Source of the DNA: Salticus scenicus
Lineage: Eukaryota > Arthropoda > Arachnida > Araneae > Salticidae
Length of the DNA: 64,000 nt
Direction of reading: 5' to 3'
Assembly (NCBI GenBank): GCA_963930645.1
Contig: OZ005648.1
Span: 198,469,542-198,533,541 of the forward strand
The translations under genes and the position numbers were made by a program. Of this stretch, positions 23,746 to 34,730 are shown piece after piece (position 1 is the stretch's first letter; every line of letters starts with the position of its first letter). The notes beneath the pieces are model-generated. The model did not search any database, was not told the origin of the DNA, and saw only the letters and a list, made by a program, of their open reading frames with translations.

Positions 23746-24605
23746 CCGCGCTTAAGAGACAATTAAAATATCTAGACCCAACATTACACCCGCAACAAAA
23801 ACTAAAGATTAAAGAACTCTCGGCCCAGTTCAAAAAACAGGTAAATACTGCTAAAACTTGCGCATGGAGAAAGTTCTGCTCCACACAAACCAATAAATTT
23901 GGCACCGCTCAAAAATTCTTCACCAATAAATATTTTACCCCAACAGAGCTGAAACTTCAACGACCTCCAGCTCGATCCTCTAAACGTAATAACCTAGAAT
24001 ATATCACGAGCATTCTTTTTCCATCTAGTAAATACCCTAATTTCAATCCTCCTCCCTTCTCAGCTCCCTCGGATGACCCTTTCACGGAGCCTGAGGTTAG
24101 GGCTACTCTGCACAGTTTCAATGTTAAGAAAGCGCCAGGTCCAGATCATATAGATTTTAAAATACTTAGACATGCATTCTACACAATTCCCCAAATCATT
24201 ACTGACTGGACAAACCTCTGTCTTAAATTCCAATATTTTCCAATAATTCTACGAAAAGGAGAGGTGGTGTACTTTCTGAAGCAGGGGAAGCTCCCCTCTG
24301 AGCCAACTTCATATAGACCAATCTGTCTTTTGCCCACTCTAGGAAAACTACTCGAAAAACTCATCGTTACTAGATTAAATTACTTTTTAGAAACCAATAA
24401 TTTACTGCATACACACCAATATGGGTTCAGAGAGGGTAGATCGTGCGAAATGCTTTTGGAACAAATCCGGAGCTTCTGCGTCCTCAACGCAAGTGCTAAA
24501 GAATACACCACTCTCATCTCCCTCGATATTAAAGGTGCTTTCGATAACATAGAGTGGCCCCACATTCTCAATACTCTACGCGATCTCAACTGCCCGGCAA
24601 TATAG
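23715..24605 (+). pseudogene. Retrotransposon ORF2 part 2: reverse transcriptase N-terminal half
   Basis: Continues ORF2 in frame 3. A basic linker leads into the fingers and palm of the reverse transcriptase. Counting from the Met at 23730, KKAPGPD is at 133-139, SYRPICLLPTLGKLLEKL at 194-211, QYGFREGRSCEMLL (thumb-side motif) near 230-243, and motif A SLDIKGAFDNIEW with catalytic Asp at 266. The frame stops at 24603-24605, just after NCPAI. A run of three C at about 24593 would need four C to read NCPGNIAGIIASYL, which is how the next segment begins. This is the second single-base homopolymer loss. Confidence 0.9.
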
Positions 24606-25530
24606 CGGGAATCATTGCTTCCTACCTTTCCAATAGAAAAATTTTAATTAATTGGGGTAACGGCTACTCAGAAAGATCTCAATCAAAAGGCTGCCCTCAG
24701 GGATCATGCCTAGGACCAACTCTTTGGAACCTCATAGCAAACAAAATCCTGCTGCGCATGAACTCTGGGGGTTTCAAAACTTACGCATACGCAGATGATT
24801 TCTCGTTACTTCTCTCGGGCAGAATTAGAAAAGATCTGGAGGTTCAGGCCCAGGAGGCTCTCTCTCTTTTCAATAATCTTCTAAAACAACTAGATCTATC
24901 TCTCTCCCCAGGTAAAACACAGGCCTTAACATTCTCTCACCCAAGACAATTGAAAAGAATGCCTGTGATGAGAATTGACGGCGTCAGTGTCAGACATGTT
25001 CCTCATATCAAGGTCCTTGGTATCACGGTCGACAGGGGTCTCAAATGGCTAGCCCACATTAAAGATCTTAAATTGAAAACTCTCACACACTATCACAATG
25101 CAGCTAAAATGGTTGGAAGGAGGTGGGGAATCTCCACCTCCTTTCTTAAAATATGGTACTCAACAATAATAGAAAAAATATTAACTTACGGGGCTGGCAT
25201 TTGGGGGGGTAACCTGTCGGTTGCTGCTCAGACAAACTTAAACTCAATCCAGAGGAACTTCCTCCTCCAGTTATCAAGAGGATATAGAACAATCTCCACT
25301 GACGCCCTCACTGCTGTTACGGGCATTCCCCACGTCCATCTTCAGCTTCAACAGACGTACTTAAAAACAAACATTCTTCAATTAAAAAATATTTCTTTGG
25401 CAAAAACCCTTTTTCCAAACACAGAAATACAACCCACAGTCAATAGTTGGAATATTCATCCCGGCAAAGATGTTGCTTCACAAATAGTAAATTGTAACAA
25501 AAATAGCTTTTCTCCTTCTGTCCTGTGGCT
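24590..25530 (+). pseudogene. Retrotransposon ORF2 part 3: reverse transcriptase catalytic half
   Basis: Continues in frame 2 with GNIAGIIASYLSNRKILINW. Motif B is GCPQGSCLGPTLWN, and motif C is AYADD, with both catalytic Asp present (about 24793-24800). Downstream come KTQALTFSH, the IKVLGITVDRGLKWLAHI block and the thumb/connection region (AAKMVGRRWG, LTYGAGIWGG) seen in R1/jockey-group elements. The segment stays open until about 25525. There a CC where CCC would keep frame moves the next conserved block (AIYTDGSK) into frame 1. Confidence 0.9.
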
Positions 25531-26084
25531 ATCTACACTGATGGCTCCAAACGGACCACGGTGTGGGTGCGGCCTTTTGTGTGATGACCGATGGTTCGGT
25601 TGTCCATCAGTGGGCGGGCAGACTGGCCAACTATAACTCTGTTTTCCAAGCGGAATTATTCGCGATCCAAATGGCCATAGACTGGGTTATGACTAATATT
25701 AATAACTATCCCTCCCATAATATTTTCAGTGACAGTCTGTCAGGTCTTCTAGCCATTGCTCGCCACAGGAGTAAACATCCACAGGTTATCTCAATTAAAT
25801 CAAAACTTATTAATCTGGCTAAACATCTTTCCCTGGCACATGTTTCTGCCCACAGGGGAGTTCTCGGCAATGAACTTGCTGATACACTGGCCAAGGCAGC
25901 CACCGAAAACAACTCAATAGATTTTTCACTCCCTGCCCCTCCCTCATACGTTAAACAAGTATTAAAACAACAATTACTTAGAGATTGGCAGAAACTGTGG
26001 GATACTTCTCCAAAGGGAAGATACACCTTTAATCTCATCCCACTCGTAAACTTAAATTCTTGGTGTCTTCCCCCCCCCCCGTGA
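25525..26084 (+). pseudogene. Retrotransposon ORF2 part 4: RNase H
   Basis: RNase H-like domain that would degrade the RNA strand of the hybrid. The first catalytic Asp lies in AIYTDGSK (Asp codon 25540-25542, frame 1). An A run at about 25549-25551, one base short, then shifts reading to frame 3. There, counting from the Met at 25563, E31 (FQAELFAIQ), D57 (IFSDSLSGLLAI) and HRGVLGNELADTLAKAA (H97, D107) complete the catalytic set. The presence of this domain is the main reason for placing the element outside jockey proper. The frame runs out in a C run at 26070-26080. Confidence 0.88.
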
Positions 26085-26347
26085 CTGCTTTTCTGACAGG
26101 TCATGGCCCATTTCCATCCTATTTATACAGATTTCATTGCCGACGCTCTCCTCTGTGTCCTTGCGGGGAGGAGGGAACTCCTAATAACTATTATTACTAC
26201 TGTAGTTTAACTTCTGCCTTTCACTTAAGAAATCCCACTCCCAGGCCAGCCGATTGGCTGTTTAATATCCTCAATAGAAAAAGCCTGCTTTCTAAACTAA
26301 ATAATATATTTGAATTCCTTATGAATATGACTAATCTCACAGATTAA
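26070..26347 (+). pseudogene. Retrotransposon ORF2 part 5: C-terminal Cys motif
   Basis: Continues in frame 2 after an 11-base C run (12 would keep frame). It reads VTAFLTGHGPFPSYLYRF, then SPLCPCGEEGTPNNYYYYC, the C-terminal Cys/His knuckle of R1/LOA-group elements. The usual His appears as Asn here. It ends MTNLTD-stop at 26345-26347, which is the natural end of ORF2. Confidence 0.8.
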
Positions 26348-26672
26348 TCTCACATCTGCTTGCTCTTGCTTTAAGCCACTTGCTCTGCCTTGCTCTACTT
26401 GCTTGTCACTTTTACAAGCCTTAAGACACTTGTCACTTTTCCACCAGCATAGAACATGCCGCTCCTTGTCGTGTGGGAGACCTGTCTCTAGCGGCTTTTG
26501 TAATTTTTTTTTTTTTTTTTTTTAGAGTTTAAATAAACTCCGGAAGAGGGGCCTAGCATAGCTGGAATCGCTCGACACTGCTCCTAGAGCGGTGAGCGGC
26601 ACCTCTTCCCTGTTAATATACAGAGTTTAGAACATCTCAAACATTGTAAAAAAAAAAAAAAAAAAAAAAAAA
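26348..26672 (+). other. Retrotransposon 3' UTR and poly(A) tail
   Basis: Roughly 300 bp of 3' UTR. It includes LINE-like GC-rich segments (ACTCCGGAAGAGGGG, CGGTGAGCGGCACC), an internal poly(T) run (about 26506-26524), and AATAAA at about 26532. It ends in 25 A (26648-26672), as expected for a retrotransposon inserted by target priming. CTTGCTCT/CACTTG repeats occur around 26360-26440. Confidence 0.8.
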
Positions 26673-28724
26673 TGGATTTTGCAAATTAATAATTATTAAA
26701 AGTAATAATAATCAAATTTGTTAAATACAAGTGGTTAATTGTAGAAAAATAAATACACAAATTAATAAATAAATAAAAAATCGTATATTGTCTAGAATTT
26801 TAAGCATTAAAGAATTATATTAATTAATCCTATACCACTAAAAGTAATAATAAACAAATTCTAAAAACATAAAAAAAAAAAAAACGATTAAAATCTTTTT
26901 TACATTATTTAGTATTTAAAGCTTAGAAAACAATTCTAAAACATAAAAAAAAAATATATTTTTTTAATGTTCTATAAAACGAAAAATATTTTTATTCATA
27001 TTTTTAAATAATAATAATAACAATAATAATAAAAAGATCCCGACGTAATTTTGCTGATAAATGATTGATTGATTGTTTTATTTAATAAAAGTAGATTGTT
27101 TTTATAATGCTTATGGAAAAGGATATTAATGAAATGCATTTCATGCAGTCGATACTTTAAAGTATTAAAGTATATACATTTACTTTAAAGTATGCCCATT
27201 AAATTTGAAATATTGTTTTTGTTCTAAGTAGTCAGGTACCTTTGAAAGGAGATAATATCAGATTCATTATTTATCTATTTAAATTTTATTTATTCTTTAA
27301 ATTTATTTTGTTTAACTTACTTTTTGCTTAATTAATTAATTTTTCTTTTTTTTTGGGGGGGGGGGGCGGGGGGAACAGAAACAATACCTTAAATATAACG
27401 TCCACCTTTTAATGCAAATACCAACAGCAGAAAATGCATTTTATTAATGTTAATTTTCGTATGCATTACAAATGCAATCCACTTTCATTAAACAAGGCGT
27501 ATTAATCGATATTTCGAGCCACTGCTCAGCCACAGAGACTACATGACACGGGACAATCAAGGCAGAAAATCAATTCCAATAAAGATCGAACATTTATACA
27601 AGTCTCTTGTCGACGACTTTGACTGTTAAAGACCAACAATAATCCCATTTCCACTCCTTAAAAGCATTTGCCGTGAGGCATGTTAATATTAATATACAAC
27701 TCTCACAAAATTTTGCCCCTCACTATGTTCAGGCGAAAATTAGTTTTACAGCAATAGCATGGCTGGCGAGGCTAAAAGCGAAACAGATATTGTACGTATC
27801 ACAAAAATATGTTTTTCTGGATAGCTTCGATGAAAGCAAGAATATGGGAATTCGGATGACAGGCTGTGTTTGGAGAGCGATAATCAAGTAATTTGTTTAT
27901 CAGCATGTATGAAAATTCCGGGATATATTAGTGAAGGAATTGATTTATGAGAACGAAACAGATTGTTGAAGGGATTTATTTTATTGGATTAAAGGATTGT
28001 TTTGAAAAATAATGTAGCTTCATGATTAAATATTATTTCAAACAAAGATGAGTGAATTTCATGAGATTGTTTCAAGTTTCATATTTTGTACATGCTTTGG
28101 AGAGAAAAGAAAAATCGCTTGAGAAATAGAAGAAAAAGTTAAATCTAAGAAAGCTTTCTACTTTTAATTTCTATTTTACAATATTCTTTCGGAATTATAA
28201 AACAATTAAAATGACTGCAAATTTCTTAATTTTATATTTTTTCAATAATAATCGCCAAATCTACATAGATTATTTTTCAAAAACTGAATTATTCTCGAAA
28301 AATTTCTATACTAAAGTATACATTTATTATTTTTAAAATTAAATAAACTCAAAAAATTTCTGCAACAAGATCTTTTTATTCAAAATATATTACATTTTAA
28401 ATATTTTTTTGACAGCAAATTTCTATTAAACTATTTTAAAATAGCTAATTTAATGCTCACTTATAAATTAGCTCACAAATATTATAAACTCAGTTTCAGT
28501 TGAAATTTATTTTAGTTTGTTTAATTTTATTGTTTTTTAATTAAAAGTATGTAATTAATTTTTTAATTAAATAATCTTAATTTTCATTTTTTCGTATAGC
28601 TATTAATAAAAAATAGTGTTGTTCGACTTGAAATGCTTAATATTTCCATCAATTAAAAAAAAATTTTTTTTAATGGCACAAACTTCGAATTTAAGCTATG
28701 CTAATTGGCTCTAGCTTCAATTAT
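26673..28724. other. AT-rich intergenic DNA
   Basis: No gene recognised. Contains several A runs, a G run (about 27355-27366) and a more balanced-composition patch at about 27480-27900 with a 72-codon frame of unknown meaning (27673-27891). Confidence 0.6.
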
Positions 28725-29670
28725 TACTTCCATTACCTTACTACCGTAGGTAACGGAAGTATTGTATTTGGTCCAAAAATTCGATATCGAGATTTCACAT
28801 GATTTACACGTTTTAAGGTCCCCTTAGTCCAAAAAAGTTGTTTTTGGCAATTGGTCAGTGTGTGTGTGTGTGTGTATGTATGTGTGTATGTACGGAATCT
28901 TCTGACTATCATATCTCCGAAACTAATAAAGATAGAACTACAAAACTTCAGAATTGAGACAGGTATGATGTACAGATGAATTTTCCAAATTTTGGTGAAA
29001 ATTGAAAAACCGGAAGTGGGACCGTAAGTCCGTTTCTGAAAAACGGCTCTGACGATTTTCTTCAAATTTGCTCTATTAACACTCTATTAGATGTCCTTTC
29101 GAATGATATAGTTGGTTAGTTCAGAAAAATTGATAGGCGTCCTGTATAAACAGCTAAATTTCAGGTCTCGCAAGCGCGTTCCTTTAAAAACCGCTGTACG
29201 GATTTTTTTCAAACTTGCAATATTTACTCACTTTTAAATATCTTTTTGTATGTAATTATTGTTTTCCGGTCAATAATTCAGTTTTGGTAAAAGTTGGTAT
29301 CTCAAAAACGGCTCTAACGATTTTCTTGAAAATTGTAATATAAATCCATTCCTTTTTCATGTATTACGTGGTTATTAGAGGAAAATTAACAGTCATCCTG
29401 CTTAGGTAGGTTAGTTCCAAATCTCGGAAATTGGTGTTTCAAAAAATAACTCTACCATTTTTTCCCCCTTCGTGTTTTACCTCGCTATATGTAAGTTTCG
29501 TTTTAAATGTCTTTACATGTGTATGAAATTTCTCTTACCGGAAAAAGATTAGGTTCTTACTACTTCTTCAGGTTACTTTTATGTCTTCTGATCACATTAT
29601 CTCTAAAAAATACATATAATACGTGTAATAGTGGGTAATAGAAGACGTGTGGCTGTTTCACACCAGATTT
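28725..29670 (+). repeat. Hairpin-headed dispersed repeat, family A copy 2
   Basis: Same order as copy 1: hairpin (TACTTCCATTAC, complement ending 28761), TATTGTATTTGGTCC, ACACGTTTTAAGG, a TG/TATG microsatellite (about 28856-28890), and tandem units with AAAACGGCTCT at about 29040 and 29307 and related AAACCGC/AAATAACTC variants. It ends at the same phrase TTCACACCAGATTT. The two copies differ by many substitutions and in microsatellite length, so they are not recent duplicates of each other. Confidence 0.75.
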
Positions 29671-29700
29671 GTCTTTTTTACTGTTATCTATCCCTTTCTG

Positions 29701-29785
29701 ACACTTTCCAACAAAGTTGAAAAGTGTTTATGACTCCAGTTTCATTGTCCGCCCGTCTGTCTGCACTCTAACTTCCGTAAATATA
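29701..29785 (+). repeat. Family D hairpin repeat, truncated by a MITE
   Basis: ACACTTTCCAAC/GTTGAAAAGTGT hairpin at 29701-29727, spacer, GTCCGCCCGTCTGTCTG, then AACTTCCGTAAATAT, matching the minus-strand unit at 14925-14997. The copy stops where the TA-flanked element at 29786 begins. Confidence 0.6.
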
Positions 29786-30297
29786 CAGGGTGATTATAAT
29801 TAAAGTTACGATTTCAAAACGCTATCATTTTAAAACTACCCATCAGAGTGATTTGATATTTTACCAGAGCAATCGTGAGGCAATGAAATTTTGTTTGGCA
29901 AAAGAAAAGACAATAGTTCCAAAATATGCCGTTAATTATCCGTAAAGTATTTGTTTCATGAAGCTCCTCTTTTTCTCTTTTCACTACGACTGTTTCCGCT
30001 GTAAACACGTATTCTTGTCTTTTTGCTAAAAAGATTGTAGTAAACCCTCTAAATCTATTGTTTCCTGCTATTCCATTGTGTTGCTAACAACATTCCTGCG
30101 TTTAATGAGTCAAATTAGGCGTATCCCCTGACATTACCCTGACAGCACCATCTGTAGGAACATGTTGAAACTACTTTTTTCCTCCCCCAAACAAAATTTC
30201 ATTACCTCACGATTGCTCTGGTAAAATATGAAATCGTTCTGATGTGTAGTTTTAAAATTATAGCGTTTTGTAATCGTGACTAATTATAATCACACTG
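29786..30297. mobile_element. 512-bp TA-flanked MITE with about 100-bp inverted repeats
   Basis: Begins CAGGGTGATTATAATTAAAG and ends with the imperfect complement (CTAATTATAATCACACTG), between TA at 29784-29785 and 30298-30299. The inverted repeats extend about 100 bp, including CTCACGATTGCTCTGGTAAAATAT on the right and its complement on the left. The interior has no supportable gene; the 64-codon minus-strand frame at 29814-30008 lies in the left repeat. CAGGGTG ends and the TA duplication suggest a mariner-type transposase mobilised it. Confidence 0.85.
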
Positions 30298-30302
30298 TAT
30301 AT

Positions 30303-30753
30303 AGTCCCTGAATCCAGTCAAACCATAGCTAAAATTCTCAAACAATATGATTTTAAAATAATATTTTCGCTTTCAAATAAACTTACCTTTTCTCAGTTAA
30401 AAGATCCCATTGATATGCATAACTCTTGGGGAATTTATAGCATTTCTTGTCAGTGTGGTTTATCATATACTGGCCAACTAAACGCAGTCTTAAATTTCGT
30501 CTAAAAGAACATATGAATTACGTCCGCAAACAAGAAACCAATAAATCGGCTATTTCTAAACATTGCTAGGAAACTTCATAATTTTAAATTTAATTCAGCT
30601 AAAATAATTTGCAGACCTAAATCCATTCATGAACTCGATTTCTTTGAAGTTTTTCATATTTATAAAAATTTTAAAAACCTTGTAAATTGTGATTTCGCTG
30701 TTCCCTATTTGTCTGATTGTTGGAAATTTTACATTCAGTCGACATTTTCTTAA
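30303..30753 (+). pseudogene. Penelope-like element GIY-YIG endonuclease fragment
   Basis: A broken fragment of the C-terminal endonuclease of a Penelope-like retroelement. The reading is SWGIYSISCQCGLSYTGQ (GIY codons 30430-30438), then, after a one-base loss in the following Gln-Thr codons, KRSLKFRLKEH. After that come AISKHC, an in-frame TAG and another frame break, then FKFNSAKIICRPKSIHELDFFEV, and a tail ending at TAA 30751-30753. The paired Cys in CQCG and the GIY...YTGQT...R...EH layout are family hallmarks. No reverse transcriptase part is seen upstream: the 512-bp MITE lies directly before it, and beyond that is family D sequence. It is not functional. Confidence 0.85.
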
Positions 30754-31690
30754 TTTTTCTACTGTTTACGCAGCTAACATTGTAGAGAATAAGCGGATGC
30801 CATATTCTCAATTTTAGATCTTAACTCCTAGATCTTAGATCTTACTAGATCTTAAATATGAACTTAGGTTAACTTAATTAATTTATGAGCATGAAACTTG
30901 AATCTTGCTTATTTAACTTTACTGGAATAGATAATGAAATAACAACAGAGTCAGATATATAAAATAAATAATGAGCTTTTATTTGAGCTTAATAGAAAAA
31001 GGTGGGCGTTGGACTTTAATTATATTTAATAACTTGTAAACTTAGTTGGGCAGCCTTCTTAAATACATTTAACTTTACTTAATCAACCACAAATAATGTT
31101 AACTACTACATTTAACTTCATTCACCCTCGCGGCTCAGTAACCTTTCGACAGCGGGAGGATTCCCTGACACCGCTATCTACTCGACTTACTTCAAACTAA
31201 CCTCTAGCCGCTAAGCTCCCAACTATTATCTCTTCCAACTAACTAACTCCAAAAGCAATCTTCCTTCTCCTTTTATATCAATCAATTTCCAAAATACTTT
31301 ATAAAATTAACATATTACAATTTCGTTCAACCCAGGAACTAACTCTAGTGATCAGCCGAATCCTAAATTCTTCACATTCACGTTTTACTCGTAAAGTGCT
31401 AATTTTAATTGTAGCTAACTTTGCTATACCTCACAACATTCCTAAATTCCTATTGACCATACTTCCCACCTTTCCCGTAATCCTATTGGTTGAACTAAAA
31501 TCGGTCCCTCTCCTATATATACGAGCACTTCTCCAGATTCAGAATTCTTTTTGCACTGAAGACAGTACACTTAAGGCTACCGAAACAGCTGTATGTATCT
31601 CAAATATTTTTCTTTGGCGTTTCTGACGTAGTATTTTATCCGGGTTTTTAATATTTCAGCGCCAAGTCTCCTGTTTTTATAATGCGTAAC
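30754..31690. other. Region after the Penelope fragment, partly GC-richer
   Basis: Includes clustered AGATCT-containing repeats (about 30826-30866). The segment from 30900 to 31570 is less AT-rich (for example GCGGCTCAGTAACC, ACCTCTAGCCGC). It may be the untranslated or terminal part of a retroelement, but I find no paired terminal repeats. Confidence 0.4.
31465..31545 (+). promoter_or_regulatory. Candidate CCAAT/TATA promoter
   Basis: CTATTGGTTG (about 31482) is followed about 30 bp on by CTATATATACGAGC (about 31513), and then, 25-30 bp further, by GATTCAGAATTC, an initiator-like position. Spacing suits a TATA-type RNA polymerase II promoter. No convincing gene follows, so it may be a retroelement promoter or chance. 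Confidence 0.35.
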
Positions 31691-32858
31691 TTGTTGGCAT
31701 AGGTGAACTCTACTCAGTTCCCCATCATATATACAATGTTCTCTTAAATTTCTAGTGCAAGACATACTATAATCATGTTAAGACATACTATAATCATGTT
31801 ATAAGTGAAATAAATTTGACCAAACGCTTGACACAGTGACAGAATGAAATCCCCGCCTAATAGGCTATCCACCGTTCACTTCGATATTTTTATTTTATTC
31901 TAAACTATCAATTTATTTTATTCGATTCAATTTCGTAGTTTAGTTTTCACGCTACTATTTTCAATGCAAAAATCCTCAAAATGCATATTTATATGGAAAA
32001 TTTTCAATTTTGCTATGTTGATAAAATCTTAAACTACGAATAACTTACGAAATTTTTCTATTCGAATACTTGTAGTTAATCATGCTCAAATATGTAACAT
32101 AAATGTTATTTTGAAGTTATCTGATATATTTATGATCCTCAAAATTGACGTTAATGCTGAATTTTGCCCTATTCTTCCATGTTCAGTAAATTGTAAATTA
32201 AAAAAAACTTACGAATTTTTTAAATTGGAAAATTCATAGTCTATGATATTTATGCCAGTATCCTAAATAATATTTCAAAAGTGGTCTGATATCTTTACGA
32301 TGAAAATATCCCTCAAAATTGACGTTTATGTGAAATTTTGCCCTATTCTGCCATGTTAAGAAATTCGCAAATTTTCAATAACTTGCGAAATTTTCAAAGT
32401 TGCATGTTCATAGCTAATGTTGCTCATTCTGGCATCAAAACTGATATTTTAAAACTGGTCTGCCATTTTTACAGTAAAAATTTTCCATTTAATGCAAGTT
32501 TAAGTGAATTTTTGTCCTATTCTCCCATGTTAAGAAATCGTAAATTTCTAATAATTTACGAAGTTTTTAATTCGAATGTTGCAAATGAATAGGGTTCTTA
32601 CAAGTGTCGAAAGTAATAATTTAAAACTGATCTGACTTCTTTGCGACTATTTGTTCTGAGTGTACACAGACTAACAAACGGACTAACACACTAACTGACT
32701 AACAAACTGACAGACACCCTACAGACGGACACTATACAAATTTTGTCATTTTTGGATTCCCGTCACACCTGAAAACGTGTAAAAAAGTAAAAAAACCGAG
32801 GTCGAAAATTTTCACGATTACCTAAGTTCCCCATACCATTATAGAATGACGGAGAACT
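31690..32858 (-). repeat. Hairpin-headed repeat, family B, with 174-bp tandem units
   Basis: Read on the minus strand, it starts with an AGTTCTCC/GGGGAACT hairpin (32825-32858), then GAAAATTTTCGACCTCGG, TACACGTTTTCAGG, and a TGTCTG/TTAGTC microsatellite (about 32650-32725). Then follow about four tandem units marked by CCCTATTCTGCCATG on the + strand (about 32167, 32341, 32515; spacing 174 bp). The head matches 33994-34090 (opposite orientation) and the tandem part matches 34985-35505. No coding capacity. Confidence 0.7.
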
Positions 32859-33993
32859 AAAAAGAATAAGTTATTTTTTGACCAACAGATAGCATCATTT
32901 ATTTTAACAGTTTGTTTGTATGAACGACAGAATAAATAAATAACTTTAACGAAACAGGTTATTCAAGAAGTTTTATTTATTTATCAAGTTCTATGTTAAA
33001 AATATATTTTTTAACTATATTTAATTTCTAGTCTGAAAAGAATAACTATTTATAAAAGGAGAAACTATTTTTTATCAATGTTTGGCTCGTTGACAATGAA
33101 TTTCTTTTTCACTTTCGCACATTCGAATTTTTATCGTTAAGGATTACCCTGTAAAAAGAAAACTAATAACAATAATAATAATAAAAAGGGAAAATTAAGT
33201 TTAAGATACCAAGATATATTTCTTCTAACATTAAAATTTTAATTAAGCATAAATAATAATGTGTATATTTTTAATAAGAAATAAAAATCATTTTAATTGA
33301 TTTATTACTACCCAAAATCAAAATAAAAAATGCATTTTTTTTTCTTTTTTTAAGCCGCTTATGGTTACATATAAAATACCACAAATATATATTTTTTTCT
33401 CTAACAAAGATAAAGACAAATATTAGCTTCGGTTTAATAATTAAATAAACAAGCATAAAAAAAATAACAACGTTACATCCTTTTTAATATAAAGCAAATA
33501 AGTGCTTACTCTTTTTTTAAATTTAACAATTAAGATTCTGAATTCGAATATTTTAAAAGCGACCCAATTAACGTTTACCTTTTAATTATTTTCTGAAATA
33601 AATTTTGAACTGGGAAAAACTTGTCACCATTCATCTCTCCTTAATTATGTGCTCTCATTTCTTTCTTTCTTTCTTTCTTTTTTTCTTTTTTAATTTTTTT
33701 CTTTCCTCTCTCTCGAAAAATGAATACAACTTCATTATTTCTTTGGCTAAGAGTCTTTAAAAAGCAATACAGTAATTTATACAACATAATTGTAAAAGAA
33801 AAATACTTTATTTTCTTTAAAATTCCAGTTTTTTCCCCCTAATGTTTATTTATTTTTTCTTTAATGTTATAAATTCTTATTTTAATGTATTACTTTAAAT
33901 TTGTTATCAGGGATTAAAATATATATATAACAACAACAATAATAATAATAATAATAACATGCATATCATAAAATAAATGCACTACAATATTAT
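32859..33993. other. AT-rich intergenic DNA
   Basis: No gene recognised. CTTT repeats near 33660-33680 and an AAT run near 33939-33957. Confidence 0.6.
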
Positions 33994-34621
33994 TACTTTC
34001 TTCTATATGTAATATAGAGAAAGTATTGGATTCGCGAAAATTTTCGACCTCCGTTTTTTGACGGATCTACACGTTTTGGGATGTCCTGATCACGAATTGA
34101 TAGTTTTTAAAAAATGTCTGTCTGTGTGTCTGTCTGTCTGTGTGTCTGTCTGTCTGTCTGTGTGTCTGTATCATTTTTTTGTGGACGCTGTATCTCACGA
34201 ACCAATGAATGAAATTTAACCAAACTTGGTATTTAGTTGCACCCTGACATGAACTGGTGCCCATTAGATTTGGGGATCAATAGCTCAACAGGTGGCGCTG
34301 TGATCGCATTTTATAGGACAAAATTCCGTATAAATGGGCATAATGAGAGTTATTTTAAACTTGTGATTGTAAAATTAATATGAATTATTGATAATAGTAG
34401 TAGTTAACTAGGAAAAAAAATTGTGCATGGGGGGGCATCGGTTCCCCCCCCTGGGGGGGAAGTACCCCCCCAGGGGGGTTAAATTTTGAAGATGGGTATC
34501 ATTCGAAAGATCTCGTCAATACCTTTAAAACGAATGGTTGAACCATAAATCTGTGATAATTTAAAACAAAGTTATCGATTTTTTTTACTTTTAACAAAAA
34601 AAAAAAACTTAGAAAAAAAAA

Positions 34622-34656
<35 letters not shown>

Positions 34657-34730
34657 CAATATTGTTACTGATTGAATATGTATAGGAAAATATAGAAGAA
34701 AGTCTTGTGGTAGCCACAACATACTAGTTT
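33994..34730 (+). repeat. Hairpin-headed repeat, family B copy 2
   Basis: Head hairpin TACTTTCTTCTATA/TATAGAGAAAGTA (33994-34024), then GAAAATTTTCGACCTCCG, ACACGTTTTGGGATGTCC, a TGTCTG microsatellite (about 34114-34168) and TATCTCACGAACC. It continues through a G/C hairpin (34428-34481) and a long poly(T) (about 34627-34656). The right boundary is a guess; GTGGTAGCCACAACATACTAG may be its end. Confidence 0.6.
34428..34481. repeat. Alternating poly(C)/poly(G) hairpin
   Basis: Runs of seven or more G or C alternate (GGGGGGG, CCCCCCCC, GGGGGGG, CCCCCCC, GGGGGG) in an otherwise AT-rich setting, so either strand can form a stable hairpin or a quadruplex. It lies inside family B copy 2. Confidence 0.85.

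Larger units (their letters stand above)
15965..26672 (+). mobile_element. Non-LTR retrotransposon with tandem-monomer 5' region
   Basis: From 20725 to 26672 the layout is that of an APE-type non-LTR (LINE) element: ORF1 with zinc knuckles, ORF2 with endonuclease, reverse transcriptase and RNase H, a 3' UTR and a 25-base poly(A) (26648-26672). The RNase H plus gag-like ORF1 with a pre-C2HC-like region points to the R1/LOA/I-jockey group rather than jockey proper. I include the upstream tandem array (15965-19900) because the same A/C-rich, G-poor strand bias continues unbroken from the array into ORF1, and no other boundary is visible between them. That inclusion is inference. No target-site duplication was found: the bases after the tail (TGGATTTTGCAAATTAA) have no copy that I could find upstream. 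Confidence 0.8.

Noticed and set aside
22825..26104. Minus-strand open frames inside ORF2
   Set aside because: They are shadows of the endonuclease, reverse transcriptase and RNase H frames.
26673..26700. Target-site duplication for the LINE
   Set aside because: TGGATTTTGCAAATTAA after the poly(A) has no recognisable copy near 15-16 kb or before ORF1.
27673..27891. Possible exon (72 codons) in a less AT-rich patch
   Set aside because: A GTAA follows the frame, but no upstream acceptor, partner exon or recognisable domain could be identified.
34499..34717. Minus-strand frame with a poly-Lys stretch
   Set aside because: Made by a long poly(T) run; no domain.
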